From Ananas comosus (Eukaryota; Streptophyta; Magnoliopsida; Poales; Bromeliaceae), in NCBI RefSeq assembly GCF_001540865.1, contig NC_033621.1, positions 24,252,372 through 24,316,371 on the forward strand: DNA of 64,000 nucleotides. Reading direction: 5' to 3'. Position numbers and translations under genes: made by a program. Shown in pieces: positions 38,039 through 51,100 of the stretch. The stretch's first letter is position 1; the number at the start of each line of letters is the position of its first letter. Under the pieces are notes generated by a model, which worked only from the letters and a program-made list of their open reading frames with translations, was not told where the DNA came from and made no database searches.

Positions 38039-38192
38039 AACGGACTGTCCCTAGCACAAGTGGCAAAAGGATTTGATAGTTAGTATCTGAGACCCATGAT
38101 CGAATCCTAAATAATTCACATTTTCTACTAAATTTATTTCTAAATAAAATAAACGAAACATGTAGTATATTATTTTTCTCTCAAAAAAAAAA
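38039..38192 (+). mobile_element. tRNA-derived SINE with 12-bp target duplication
   Basis: A plus-strand copy: head GGACTGTCCCTAGCACAAGT, B box GATCGAATCC, tail AATAAACGAA and poly-A. A perfect target duplication, AATCATTTGAAC, lies at 38027-38038 and 38193-38204. The tail's GATAGCGTGCTA block is mutated. Confidence 0.85.
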
Positions 38193-38662
38193 AATCATTT
38201 GAACGGTACATCCAATTTACATGCAATTAATAGTATTCAAGGAAAATTAGAAGTACATAAAATTATTATTATTATTATTTTAATCCGTCAACGAGAAACA
38301 TTCCCATTGGCTCGTATACAAACCATCAGCTTTTAGCGTACTATACTCCGTACGTAAGCTCCCGCGGATGCGTACGGAACATAGAACCCCCTCGTCCCAA
38401 TTAATAGATGAACGGTAGAGATTAAAACGATTACTTTGGACGGTGGATCTCATGCTCCCGCATGCGCCACCATCCGCACCACACTCTCGTCGGAATACCC
38501 CCTACGTACCAAAAAGTCCACGCAGGCGTATTACAAGGTTCGGTCACATGGATGATGTACCTACGCACGGCACCAACGAACAAAAGTTTCGCGTACACCC
38601 GGTCTATGAGTAAACATCATACACCAATATTCAAATATATGTATATAAAAATTAGCAAATTT

Positions 38663-38811
38663 ACCGATCGTTTTTAAAGCAAGTGGCAAAGGACTTGATG
38701 GTTGGTACCCGAGATCCAAGTTCAAATCCTAGTTGATTCATATTTCTAGCTAAGTTTATTTCTAAATAAAATAAACGAAGCGGATAGCGTGCTACCTATC
38801 TCTAAAAAAAA
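38663..38811 (+). mobile_element. tRNA-derived SINE with 9-bp target duplication
   Basis: A plus-strand copy with AAGCAAGTGGCAAAGGACTT (A-box region), GTTCAAATCC (B box), CTAAGTTTATTTCTAAATAA, CGAAGCGGATAGCGTGCTAC and poly-A. AGCAAATTT flanks it at 38654-38662 and 38812-38820. The extreme 5' end is shortened and altered. Confidence 0.82.
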
Positions 38812-38820
38812 AGCAAATTT

Positions 38821-39426
38821 GCAAATCAAATAATATCTCATTTTTATGACTTCGACAATATCTGAATAACATTTTTCGAAACAAATTTTACAGGGACTAT
38901 TTCAACGCAAACACTGTCTCATCCATCGCCTATCATGCCGGTAGCGCAAATCTCAAAGCCGCATGAAATTAGTAGATGGAACGGTCTTATATTACAAACT
39001 GTTCCAACCACTTTCTTTTTCTCCTGTTCTTTATTATTATGATATTGAATTAATGGTTTTCTGAGTGTGGTGTATGGAATGTAAGGCTACACCAGATGCA
39101 GGAGAATTTCTCCGCCAATGGAAATCATCGTGGCCTCCCCTCCTCCCGTGCCGACACGTAGCGCGTGTGGGCCCCCGCCGCTTTAAATACACACCCTCCG
39201 CCTCTCAACCAATCACCATCCCGACCCGCATACTATGCCCCTCACGTAACCCCATTCGCACACCCATCCCCACGCAACGAACCTCTGCGACGGCGAAATC
39301 CACCGTAGGACTCAATCTCGACGGCCCCAGTCCCTGCATCCGCATAAGTACTTCTATGCGGACGCCAACGTATGAAGATAGAGTAAGAGAGCGAGCATGC
39401 GATGTTCTTGGGTTCTTCCCTGTTAC
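38821..39426. other. Upstream region of the SEP3-like gene
   Basis: Sequence leading to the SEP3-like promoter becomes GC-rich from about 39110. CTTTAAATACACACC at 39180-39195 is a second TATA-like site. An overlapping open frame (39065-39628) and its antisense counterpart have no domain and cross the promoter and leader, so they are not taken as genes. Confidence 0.5.
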
Positions 39427-39603
39427 TATAAATAGCAAAGTGGGGGTGTGTGGTGGGGGAGAAAAAGAGAAGAAGGGCTTCTTCTTCTTCATAATCACTT
39501 CCCCCTTTCTCCATTCTCCGCCATTAATCACCTCTTCTGTAGAGAGAGAGAGAGAGAGAGGAGGAGGAGGAGAGAGAGAGAGGAGGAGGAGGACGACGAG
39601 GAG
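39427..39603 (+). promoter_or_regulatory. SEP3-like TATA box and GA-rich leader
   Basis: TATAAATAG at 39427-39435 is a consensus TATA box. A start site near 39460 would give a leader of about 145 nt. The leader contains CTT repeats and a (GA)n/(GAG)n tract (39541-39600) running to the ATG. GAGA-rich leaders and promoters are common in MADS floral genes and may bind BPC proteins; that link is inference. Confidence 0.6.
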
Positions 39604-42126
39604 ATGGGGAGGGGGAGGGTGGAGCTGAAGAGGATAGAGAACAAGATCAATCGGCAGGTGACCTTCGCGAAGCGTCGCAACGGGCTTCTGAAGAAGGCGT
39701 ACGAGCTCTCCGTGCTCTGCGATGCCGAGGTCGCCCTCATCGTCTTCTCGAATCGGGGCAAGCTCTACGAGTTCTGCAGTAGCCCTAGGTATCACTGATT
39801 TATTAGTACTACGTCGTCGATCTCCAACTCTCTTTGTCGATTCGATTTCATTTATAGTTGTTTTTTAAAATTTAAAATTGGAGATAAATTAAAAAGAAAA
39901 AGAAAAAAAATGCTCATCTAAGTAGTACTAGCTAGTAAGAAAGGTTGAACTCGAAAATTCTCAGTGGAGAAGCTTCATGCAAGTTTATATATTTAGCTTC
40001 ATGTTTCACAAGTTTAGAAATTTAGTAAAACTCCGAGTTTTAGGTTCATTATTTTGGCGTGTGAATGTTAGTCATTTTCTAGGTCTACTTTCTGTTGGGT
40101 TAAGTTGGTATAAAAGGCATTTTAAAGCGTCGGTGCCGGTGTTAATTTGATGATAATAATAGCAGTTCAGTTTTGAGTACAAAAGATTTGTTGAATATAT
40201 TCTTATTTGTAAATTATATAGTATTTGAAAAGCCGTAACCTGGGAGAAGATTAGATCTATTTAAAAAACAAGATCTCTACTGTGTCAAGACTCTAAACAC
40301 AGAGATAAATTGTTTGCTTCATTATATCATCGATTTGGTGAAGAACCGTTATTATATGGTAAGGTCTTAAGCTTTTTTCTATTGAAATTTCATAGATTAG
40401 CAACGATGAAGCTCTCAAAATAACTAATAAAAGATGGTAGGATCTAATTCTCTCTTGCTATCCAATTGTTCAAGGTTTTAGGCTTGTACGCTTTTCAGAT
40501 CTTTTCGTGTTTTGGTAACTTAAATTAAATTTGTACATCTATCTTTGAATTGCTCAAGAATGAGTTGAAGCCAAGTAATTAATCTTAAGACTTCAGAAAT
40601 TTTGATAACTTGGACAACTTAGACAGGAGATTTTTACCCATTCTTTACTACTATTTATTTGCTTATTATTTTTGCTTCTTAGTTGTTGCTCTTTGTTCCT
40701 TAATCTCAAAATTTTGAAAGAATGAACAGTGAGAAAGTGAAATTTCAAAATGAAGAAATAGTGTAATCTCATTTGGAACAACAATCTAAGAGCAAAAGGG
40801 TGAGTCAGTTTTGCTTGACTAGCTAGAGTTTTTGTCAAAGTGCTATTTGTGTGAATCTATTTAAAGAAACACTAACAATACTTCCGTAGGAATTCTTTTA
40901 ACAAAATCGTATTGTTGAAGTAAAATTTTCAAGTTAGAACTTTTATTTACATTTGAAGACCTCAGACTAGAAGCTTAGCTCACCTTTCCTTTCTAAACTT
41001 CTTATTTTCAATTTTTTTTGTTAGTTTTACAAGTAAAAAAAATGTTCTGGAAAAATTTAAGTTATTTGGTTTGAATTGGATTAATCCAATCGATTTGTCG
41101 TGTCAATTCAATTTGTACTAAAGTATATATTCAACACTAGTCCTTCACAAATGAATTCCTTTGAGCACAAGCATAAGATACCTAGGAGTTAATTTACAAG
41201 TACATGGTGGACACTCAGTCAGCACACAGCTAAGGGCTCAAGTAGTATTCAACACTAGTCCTTCACAAACGAATTCCTTTGAACACAAGCATAAGACACC
41301 GAGGATTTATTTACAAGTACACAGTTAACACTTAGTCACCGCACAGCAAGGGCTCCAGCTCTCTCTCTCTCTCTCTCTCTCATTGTGATTCTTTAGGATC
41401 GGTTGTTTTATGAAGAGCTTTGAATAAGCATTAATTCCTAGGTCTGTATGAGTTGTAATTCTATAACTACTCAATACAGAGCTCACCTTTTTATTTTGCT
41501 ACACATTTTATCAATTTATGTTTTTTTTTTAAAGCAAAAATGAAAAAGGAGTTAGTAAATCTTAAAGTTTTTGGATGGAGATTGTAGACATTACAACTTT
41601 TTTTTTTTGTTATAGACTTAGTATGTTTCTTTTCAAAATTGTGTCCTTTGTCATGATTAAGTTTTTTCTTTAGTAACTGTAACCTTAAAACCCCTCATGA
41701 GAAGTCCAATCGCTGTGGAATAGTGTCTTATCATGTATTTTGTACCAACCTAGTAACTTCGGGCTGTCTAGTAATAGATTTTCACCACTGTAAACTGATT
41801 CTCTCCTGCTACGTACCCTTTGTTGTACGTCAAAAAAGGTTGCATCTGATGACTTCAGTGAGACCTTTCGCTTTGTCTCTTGGCTTTTAGGCCTTGTGGA
41901 TCACTGTTTGCACCTGTACCTTTCTGTCTCCCAATGGGATGTGAGACAAAAATAAAAAAAACCACTCTAGAACGTTTTTATTGTTTTAGATAATTATATA
42001 TCAAGATAGTTCTTTGTTAGTATAGTAAAAAAGTTTCAAAACTTTGGCTTTCCCTGTGAATCGAGACTATATATGTTCTTCAGGGATCTTTACTTATATC
42101 ACATGTGCAGTGCGCACGCGCGCACA

Positions 42127-42184
<58 letters not shown>

Positions 42185-45100
42185 CATCTAACATCAAATA
42201 ACTTAGACAAAGGTCTAGTTTGAAATTGAAGTGTGGCTCCCTTTCATAGTTTGGAAAGCCAAAAAAATTTTAAGTTTTTTTTTTTTTTTGGTGTTTCCTT
42301 CCACCAATAATATCACTTTCTTCTCTAGTAGGGGTTCCATCACCACATTGCATATTGGTGTATAACGCCCCAATAGTCCCACATTGGATGAGATACTGAT
42401 TCCAATCAGTTTATATAAGGCCTACACGCTAATAATAATAACTGGGCTTAAGCATTTTGGTCCGATGGTTTTGGGCGCAACAAGTTATTGTTGTTGGTGG
42501 GTAGGGTTGTTACATTTGGTATCAGAGCCGAATATCAACCAGAAGTGTGAGAGCTAAGTGCTATGCGTAACAAAGTGCTACACCAACGGGTTTGGTGGGA
42601 GCTACCTCTTGAACCCGTGTTCCCACCTGTATAATAATAACTAGGCTTAACCATTTTGGGCCGGTGTTTTCGGCCCAACGAGTTATTATTGCTAGCGGGT
42701 TGGGTCATTACATTTGGTATCAGAACCGAATACTAGCCGGAAGTGTGAGAGTTAAGTGCTATACAGGCATGATCTGGTTTGGACCCTACGAGGACATTAG
42801 GGTTTTAAACGGGGGAGTTCATAACGTCCCAATAGTCCTACATCGGATGGGATACTGATTCCGATCAGTTTATATGAGGCCTACATGCTAGTAATAATAA
42901 CCGAGCTTAAATATTTTAGGCCGGTGGTTTGGGCCCAACGAGCTATTATTATTAGCGTGTCGGATCGTTACATGTGGGAGGGAATAAAGCTGCAAAATAC
43001 TTTTAGCTTTCCAAATTATGAATGCGCATGCTTTTGAGTTTTGACAGGACGATGCTGCTTCAATGTTGATTTGCATAGATATATAATATTGCTCAAAATT
43101 ACAATTTAGAAGTCCCATACTTGTACATCTGACTGTTATAAATAAACATTAAATCATGAGTTAGTTTTACTAAAACATATTATCAGACTTCTAATTCTAA
43201 AACTTGCAAAGATCATCACAATGTTCAATGGTTTTGGTTTTGATTTTAGGTCTCTCTATTTGGCTTTCACATTTGTATACTAAATGTGAGAGATGTGCTC
43301 AGTTAGATGTAATGAAGGTAGAAAAGTTAAGTTCTGAGAACTCGACTTGATACTGTTGAGGGGAAAGTTATAAAACTACAAGGAGGGTTCTTCTATTAAT
43401 CTGAAACATTACTTTATAAAATTTTACTTTCTATTCATTCCAGCCAAAAAATTATTTGAAGTACTCGCACAAATTTGAAACTGTACTACTGCCTACTGCT
43501 TAACTCTAACCAAACTAAATGTCCCTTAAGCATTATATATGAATGTCAATGAGGCTTCTACCAATTTATCTTCATCAAATCAAAATTCATATCCGTCTAC
43601 TTAGTATCCTCATATTAATGATAGCATTGAGTTCAGTGAAGTCCATCCTTATAACATTTCTCGCCAACTCATAATTTCTCTAGCATATCTAAAAGATTTC
43701 TATTCTCTTCCTTTGCAGCATGCTGAAAACACTGGAAAGATATCAAAAATGCAGTTATAGTGCACCAGAAATGAGTACCCAATCAAAAGAAGTTCTGGTA
43801 AGACTCTCTTGATCTTTTAACCATGTTACTGGGTATCGCTGTTGTCAATCTATATCTTCGTATCTTTGTTACCAGAATTTCCAACTATAGTTATATAATT
43901 TTTTTAACTTATTTACTTGGTGAAAAATAAATGTAAACTGTAGTTGTAAATTTTTGAATTTTATACACAATTTAGAACAATGTGCAGTGCTTATTTATCT
44001 AGCATTCTATAATCAAGTCATGATACACCATAATATCCTTAGTTGTTGGGAGAAGAAAGAGATCTAAATTCTCCCACTATGCAAGATCAAATGGAAATGA
44101 CCTAAAGTAGATTAATTCCAATCTTACTACACCATAAAAAGAGCAATAATAAAGTAAATATAAACCAACCAAAAAATCAAACACCAAATTTACGTGGAAA
44201 CCCTAGAAAGGGAAAAATCATGGAGCCACCTCCAAACAACTCCACTATATGAAATGAGATGAGTACAATTCCTCTCTAGTTACTACTAGAGACATGGATT
44301 ACAAGAATCAAAGCTATTGCTCCAAATAAAGAGAAATATTGGAGAGATCTCACCACCAATGTTGCTTGTGAAACACCTCCCAAGAAAACCTCCCGGCAAG
44401 GTAATCGGGCTCCTTCGGCTTCCCCACGAACCCGGCTTCAAAAGCTTCTCTAACAAGCCTAACAATGGTGGCCTCCAATAGCTTCTTCTTCTCTTTTCTT
44501 TTGCAAGAGAAAACTAGAGAACTTCACTTCTCTCTCTATCTCTCATCCCAAGCCCTAATCTCTTAAGTCATATAAATAAGTGGAGATGAATCTTGGCCCA
44601 ACTAGTTAGCCCATGAGCCCAAATGGCTCCAACATAACCCAACAAAATGGGTCCAACAAAATATGTGCAATTTTGCACATAACTCCCTCATGAGGAGGGA
44701 CACCACAACAAACTTTCCCTCACGACTCATGAGGAGAGTTTTCTATCCAAGCAAATTGTCATCCCGGCCATACTTGTATATAGCTCATGCTTCTCCTTAG
44801 ATAAAGCCTTTGTCATCATATCCGGAGCATTTTTATTGGTGTGGACTTTTTCAAGTGCCAACAACTTCTTCTCAAGAACATCGCGTATCCAATGATACCT
44901 TACATCAATGTGTTTACTTCTATAATGAAAACTTAAATTTTTGGACAAGTGAATGGCACTTTGACTATCACAATAGATAACATACTTACTTTGCTTTAGC
45001 CCAAGTTCACCGATGAACCGCTTCATCCATAACATTTCTAGCAAACTTCGGTGATAGTAATGAATTCCGCTTCCATAGTAGATAAGGCCACACATTTTTG

Positions 45101-48100
45101 TAATTTTGATTGCCATGATATAGCTCCACGGGCAAAAGTAACCAAGTAGCCCGAAGTAGACTTTCTTGAGTTGACATCACCGGCCATATCCGCATCCGTA
45201 TAGCCCTCTAGTATGGGTTCCCCCTTTCCAAAACATAAACATAATTTTGAAGAACCTTTAAGATATCTTAAAATCCATTTCACCGCCGCCCAATACTCTT
45301 TGCCGGGATTTGCAAGAAATCGACTAACTCCACTAACTGCATGTGCTATGTCCGGCCTCGTGCACACCATGGCATACATTAAGCTTCCAACCGCCGAAAC
45401 ATAAGGAATGTTTCTCATTTCCTCGTTTTCCTTGCTACTTGATGGAGATTGCTTGGAACTCAATTTAAAATGAAAAGCAAGTAGTGAACCAACTATTTTA
45501 GCATTAAACATACCAAATTTTGTAAGCACCTTTTCAATGTACCTTTCTTGTGACAACCATAGTGTTCTAACTTTTCGATCACGATACATTCTCATGCCTA
45601 AGATTTGTTGTGCCGGACCCAAATACTTCATAGAAAAGGCCTTACTCAATTCTTGCTTCAACCAAGAAATCTTTTTGACATCTTTACCAACAAGTAACAT
45701 GTCATCAACATATAAAAGAAGTATGAGAAAATCATCATCACCAAATTTTTGCACATACACACAATGATCACAATTAGATCTTGTGTACCCATGATTTATC
45801 ATAAAAGAGTCAAACCTTTTATACCATGCTCTAGGTGCTTGTTTTAGGCCATATAGACTTCTTTTTAACCGACAAACCAAATGCTCTTTACCATTGACTT
45901 GAAAACCTTCCGGTTGTTCCATGTATATCTCCTCCTCCAAGCTTCCATGAAGAAATGCCGTCTTTACATCCATTTGCTCAATCTCCAAATCCATACAAGC
46001 GGCTAAGCACAAAACAATCCGAATAGATGATATTTTTACCACCGGAGAGAAGATCTCATCAAAGTCAATACCCTTCTTTTGTGCAAAACCCTTCACAACC
46101 AATCTTGCCTTGTATCTTGGTTGTTCATTCTTTTCCTCATTCTTCAATCTAAACACCCATTTATTTTTGAGTGCTTTCTTTTCTTTTGGCAAAAAAACCA
46201 AATTATAGGTGCAATTCTCATGCAAAGAGTTCATCTCCTCTTGCATTGCTTCCAACCATTTCTCTTTGTCTTTACTAAGAATAGCCTCATTAAAGCTCTC
46301 TGGTTCTCCCCCGTCGGTAAGTAACACGTACTCATTTGGGGAATATCTCATTGATGGTTGCCTCTCCCTTGTTGATCTTCTAACATGTACATTGGTGTCT
46401 TCATTTGGAGCACTAACATCATCAACACTTGTGCCACCATCATCTTCATTTGCACCTCCATCATTTTGAACATCACTAGTATTTTGTTCTTCTCCATTTG
46501 CATCTAGCTCCTCAACTCCCCCATCATCAAGCACTATGGGTGGAGATCTTGTAGTAGAGACCGGTAACTCATCATCAACACCATTTGATGCATCTCTTGG
46601 TTTTTTTTTTTTTTAATTTCTTCACATCTTCAATATTTTGATATTCTAAAAAGACAACATCTCGGCTTCTAACAATTTTCTTCTTTTCGAGATCCCCTAA
46701 TCTATAACCAAATTTCTCATCAGCATAACCTACAAAAATACATGGTAAAATCTTTTCATCTAACTTTGACCTTTCTTCCTTTGGAATATGCATATAAGCC
46801 TTACATCCAAACACCTTTATATGAGAATGAGAGATATTTTCTTGAGTCCATACCCTTTCCGGAATATCACCATCCAAAGGGATTGAAGGAGATCGTTGAT
46901 CAAGTAAACCACCGTTCGAACCGCTTCCCCCCAAAATGTCTTGGGCAATTTAGACATAGATAGCATACTTCGAACCTTTTCAACAATAGTTCGATTCATC
47001 CTTTCCACTACTCCATTATGTTGCGGTGTACGTGGAACGGTTTTTTCATGCCGAATGCCATACTTGTTGCAATAGAAAGCAAATTCTTTAGAGGTATATT
47101 CTCCTCCATTATCGGTCCGAAGACACTTCAAAAGCTTCCCCGTCTCTCGCTCCACCTTGGCATGAAATATTTGAAAATAATTAAAAACTTGATCCTTGAA
47201 CCTCAAGAAATAAACCCAAACTTTTCCAGAAGCATCATCAATGAAGGTAAGAAAATAAACATTTCCACCAAGAGATTTGACCTCAATAGGTCCACATACA
47301 TCGGAGTAGACTAAGTCTAAAAGATTTCTACTTTTCTTTGAGATAGAACTTGCAAAAGAAACTCTATGGTGCTTTCCAAATAAGCAATGTTCACATGATT
47401 TAGAAAACGCACCTTTGAAGTGAGGAAGAATTTGTTTCCTTGCTAAAATTTGCATTCCTTTTTCACTCATGTGCCCAAGCCTTCTATGCCACAAATCCGG
47501 CTCCGAATCATCCATAGCCGCAATAACACTTCCATCTATATGTGCACTTGTTCTATACAAAGAACAACACTTCTTGCCTCTTGCCAACACAAGTGATCCT
47601 TTAATGAGCTTCCAAGCACCATCACCAAAATATGAGACATAGCCTTCGTCATCCAAGCATCCCGGAGAAATAAGATTAAGACGAAGATCCGGTACATGTC
47701 GAACATCTCGAAGGATAAGCTTTACCCCTATATTGGTCTTGATATAAATATCTCCCATCCCCACAATATAAGAAGATTCACTATTACCCATCTCCACTTG
47801 TCCAAAATCTCCCACTTTGTACAATGAGAAGAAGTGCTTATGAGGAGTTGCATGAAAGAATGCACCCGCATCAATGACCCAATCAATATTTGAAGAAGAA
47901 GATGCAACATTAATACATTCATGACTACATGTACCCATAATAGCAATATCACTATTAAGAGTTACAATAGCTCATTGCTTTCCCTCTTCTTTGGACTTTG
48001 CTTCTTCCTTCACTTTGCCCTCTTTTAAATCCTTTTTGTATGTCCAACATACCTTTTTCATATGGCCTTTCCTCTTGCAATAGTAGCATGTAATATATTT

Positions 48101-51100
48101 CTTTGATTTTGACTTACTTCTTGATTTGTATCGATCACCATAATCACGGCCCTTTGACCCTCCTCGATTCTCCGAAACAAGAGCTTGTGATGTAGATGTA
48201 TCGGAGGCTTTCCTTCTTGTTTCTTCATTCAACAAACAACTTGTGACATAACTCATAGAAACAATTCCATCCGGTGCCGAATTACTAAGTGAAACTACCA
48301 ATGTCTCCTATGAGTCCGGTAGAGAGCTTAACAACAACAATGGTTGAAGTTCATCATCAAGCACCATCTTCATTGAAGTGAGTTGGTTCACTATGCTTTG
48401 CACCTCATTCAAGTGCTCCGATATTGGAGTTCCATCCTTGTACCTTAAATTCACCAATTTTCGAATAAGAAATGCCTTATTTCCGGCGATTTTTCTTTCA
48501 TATAGCTCATGGAGTTTTTTCCACAAACACTTGGCGGACGTCTCATTTGCCACCAAATGAAACACAACATCATCAAGCCATTGATGAATAGTGGCCACCG
48601 TTACTCGATCTAGTTTCTTCCACTCTTCCTCGGATATATAGTCCGGTTTACTACTCTCAAGTGGTGTATGTAAATCTTTACAAAAGAGAAGATCCTCCAT
48701 TGTCGGTTTCCAAATAGCCCAATTATTGTTCCCATTGAGTGACACCATTCTACTAGAGGTACCCGACTCCCTCTTGATCTATGCACAAACCCAAATAGTT
48801 TGGTTCTGATACTACTTGTTGGGAGAAGAAAGAGATCTAAATTCTCCTACTATGCAAGATCAAATGGAAATGACCTAAAGTAGATTAATTCCAATCTTAC
48901 TACACCACAAAGAGAGCAATAATAAAGCAAATATAAACTAACCAAAAAATCAAACACCAAATTTACGTGGAAACCCTAGAAAGGGAAAAACCACGGGGCC
49001 ACCTCCAAACAACTCCACTATATGAAATGGGATGAGTACAATTCCTCTCTAGTTACTACTAGAGACATGGATTACAAGAATCAAAGCTATTGCTCCAAAT
49101 AAAGAGAAATATTGGAGAGATCTCACCACCAATGTTGCTTGTGAAACACCTCCCAAGAAAACCTCCGGCAAAATAATCGGGCTCCTTCGGCTTCCCCACG
49201 AACCCGGCTTTAAAAGCTTCTCTAACAAGCCTAACAATGGTGGCCTCCAATAGCTTCTTCTCTACCTCCTTTTCTCCTCTTTTTTTTTGCAAGAGAAAAC
49301 TAGAGAACTTCACTTCTCTCTCTATCTCTCATCCCAAGCCCTAACCTCTTAAGTCATATGAATAAGTGGAGATGAATCTTGGCCCAACTATTTAGCCCAT
49401 GAGCCCAAATGGCTCCAACATAACCCAACAAAATGGGTCCAACAAAATATGTGCAATTTGCACATAACTCCCTCATGAGAAGGGACACCACAACATTAGT
49501 CGCATAAAAACTCCCAATAATGAACGACAATTGCTTCCTGAACCTGCTTGTTTATTTGTTTTTCTCCTTGAACTTAGTTTATTTATGTGTGGCTCATAGA
49601 GCCAGGAACATTATAATGAGGTATCTTATCTTTTTTCCCCTAAATAATACTTTGTATTAGAGTATTATATGAATTATCTATAATACAAAGAACAAAAAGC
49701 TAAAGCGTAAAATTTCAGCTACTCTCCTATATATGATAATTGATGTTCTATGCCATCTCTACTTGAAATTTCTAGTTGATTCAAACATTACTAAACATTT
49801 GGCACTCTAATCTTTTAGCATCCCTGTAGTGATTATTAGTACAAAAATAATTCAAAATTGAAATTTTCTATCTTCAGCTGATGCAAAGTAGCTGCCAAGA
49901 GTACATGAAACTGAAGGCGCATGTAGAGAGTTTACAACGAAGTCAAAGGTGACTTCTCAATTTTTTGTCTTTCACAAATGCTTATCAAAATTATCAATGG
50001 AATTATTATTCTTTGACACTATAGGAATCTCCTTGGTGAGGATTTGGGAACACTTAGCATCAAGGAGCTTGAACAGCTTGAGAAGCAACTTGATACATCA
50101 TTGAGGCACATTAGATCAACAAGGGTAATAATGATTTATTTATCTCTCCAAAACAAAAATCAAATTGTCCTACAATTGTCCCCATGAAAGAGAAGATCTA
50201 AGCTTATGCATCATATATAAAACTAAATCTATAATATGAATATTAACTCCTGATTAGAGAGTATTTCTCTTGGCTCTTCAAGTAGAAGATAACATAAGTA
50301 TGCAGGTATATACATATTTGAAATTACAGGGTAGCATTAACTTAGTGAGGTGTCCTAAGTAGTATTTTCAGCTACATATGACTATTGGCATCACCATGTT
50401 TTATTAGCATGTGTAGCTAGGTTTTAGGAGTACTCCTGCAGTAAAGAGGCCATTCTGGAAGCCAAGCAAAAAAAAGAACTTAGAAATTTAGCATTATTTT
50501 GAAATTTTGATCTGATGGGGCTGTGATATTCTTGCAGACACAACACATGCTTGATCAGCTTGCCGATCTCCAAAGGAGGGTCTGCTCATACCTTACACCA
50601 CGTTACCGTATTAAATTACCATATTAATTCTATTTATGATTTTCATTTGTAAATTTTTCTCTACTCTCATGTTCAGGAGCAGGTTCTTTGCGAAGCAAAT
50701 AAATGCCTTCGAAAACGAGTGAGAGACTTCGCACTGTCCTTCCCTATATTTTTCTTAATTTCTTCTTTACATGTTAAGATGATTCCAAGATTCTATATAT
50801 TAATCGATGCCAAACCACTGGGAACCCTAATCCTAACGCATGGGAGGAAAAGGATGAGAGGTCACTATCTAAAGCATTGGTAACAATGGCGATACAGAAA
50901 TGAGGAACCCTAGGACGACCAGTTCATAACCCACAAAGTCACGTCTTTTATAATTCTAGAGAGGAAGATTGGAGCTGTGACTAGCGAGGATACTGGATTC
51001 AATTTAATTAGATGTTCACAAAGTGTGGAATCAGCTAGCATTAAAACCTGAAATTTATTGGAGAGTATGAGCCAAAAAAAAAAAAAGAAGAAAAAGTAGT

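Larger units (their letters stand above)
44044..49495 (-). mobile_element. Ty1-copia LTR retrotransposon in SEP3 intron 2
   Basis: A 5.45-kb element in antisense orientation to its host gene. LTRs are 44044-44710 (3' LTR) and 48817-49495 (5' LTR), each TGTTG...CAACA. The target duplication TTAGT is perfect (44039-44043, 49496-49500). The LTRs differ by about 16 substitutions plus a small indel by eye (about 2-3%), so the insertion is fairly young. On the minus strand the order is gag, protease, integrase, reverse transcriptase, RNase H, which is copia order. UBN2-type gag and the pol motifs resemble TNT1-94-like (Tork) elements. A stop in gag and frameshifts in pol make it non-autonomous. It inserted without disturbing exon or splice sequence. 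Confidence 0.95.

Noticed and set aside
39065..39795. Long overlapping frames on both strands upstream of SEP3 (187 and 196 residues)
   Set aside because: They cover promoter and leader, translate the GA/GAG repeat as Arg/Glu or Leu/Ser runs, and show no domain.
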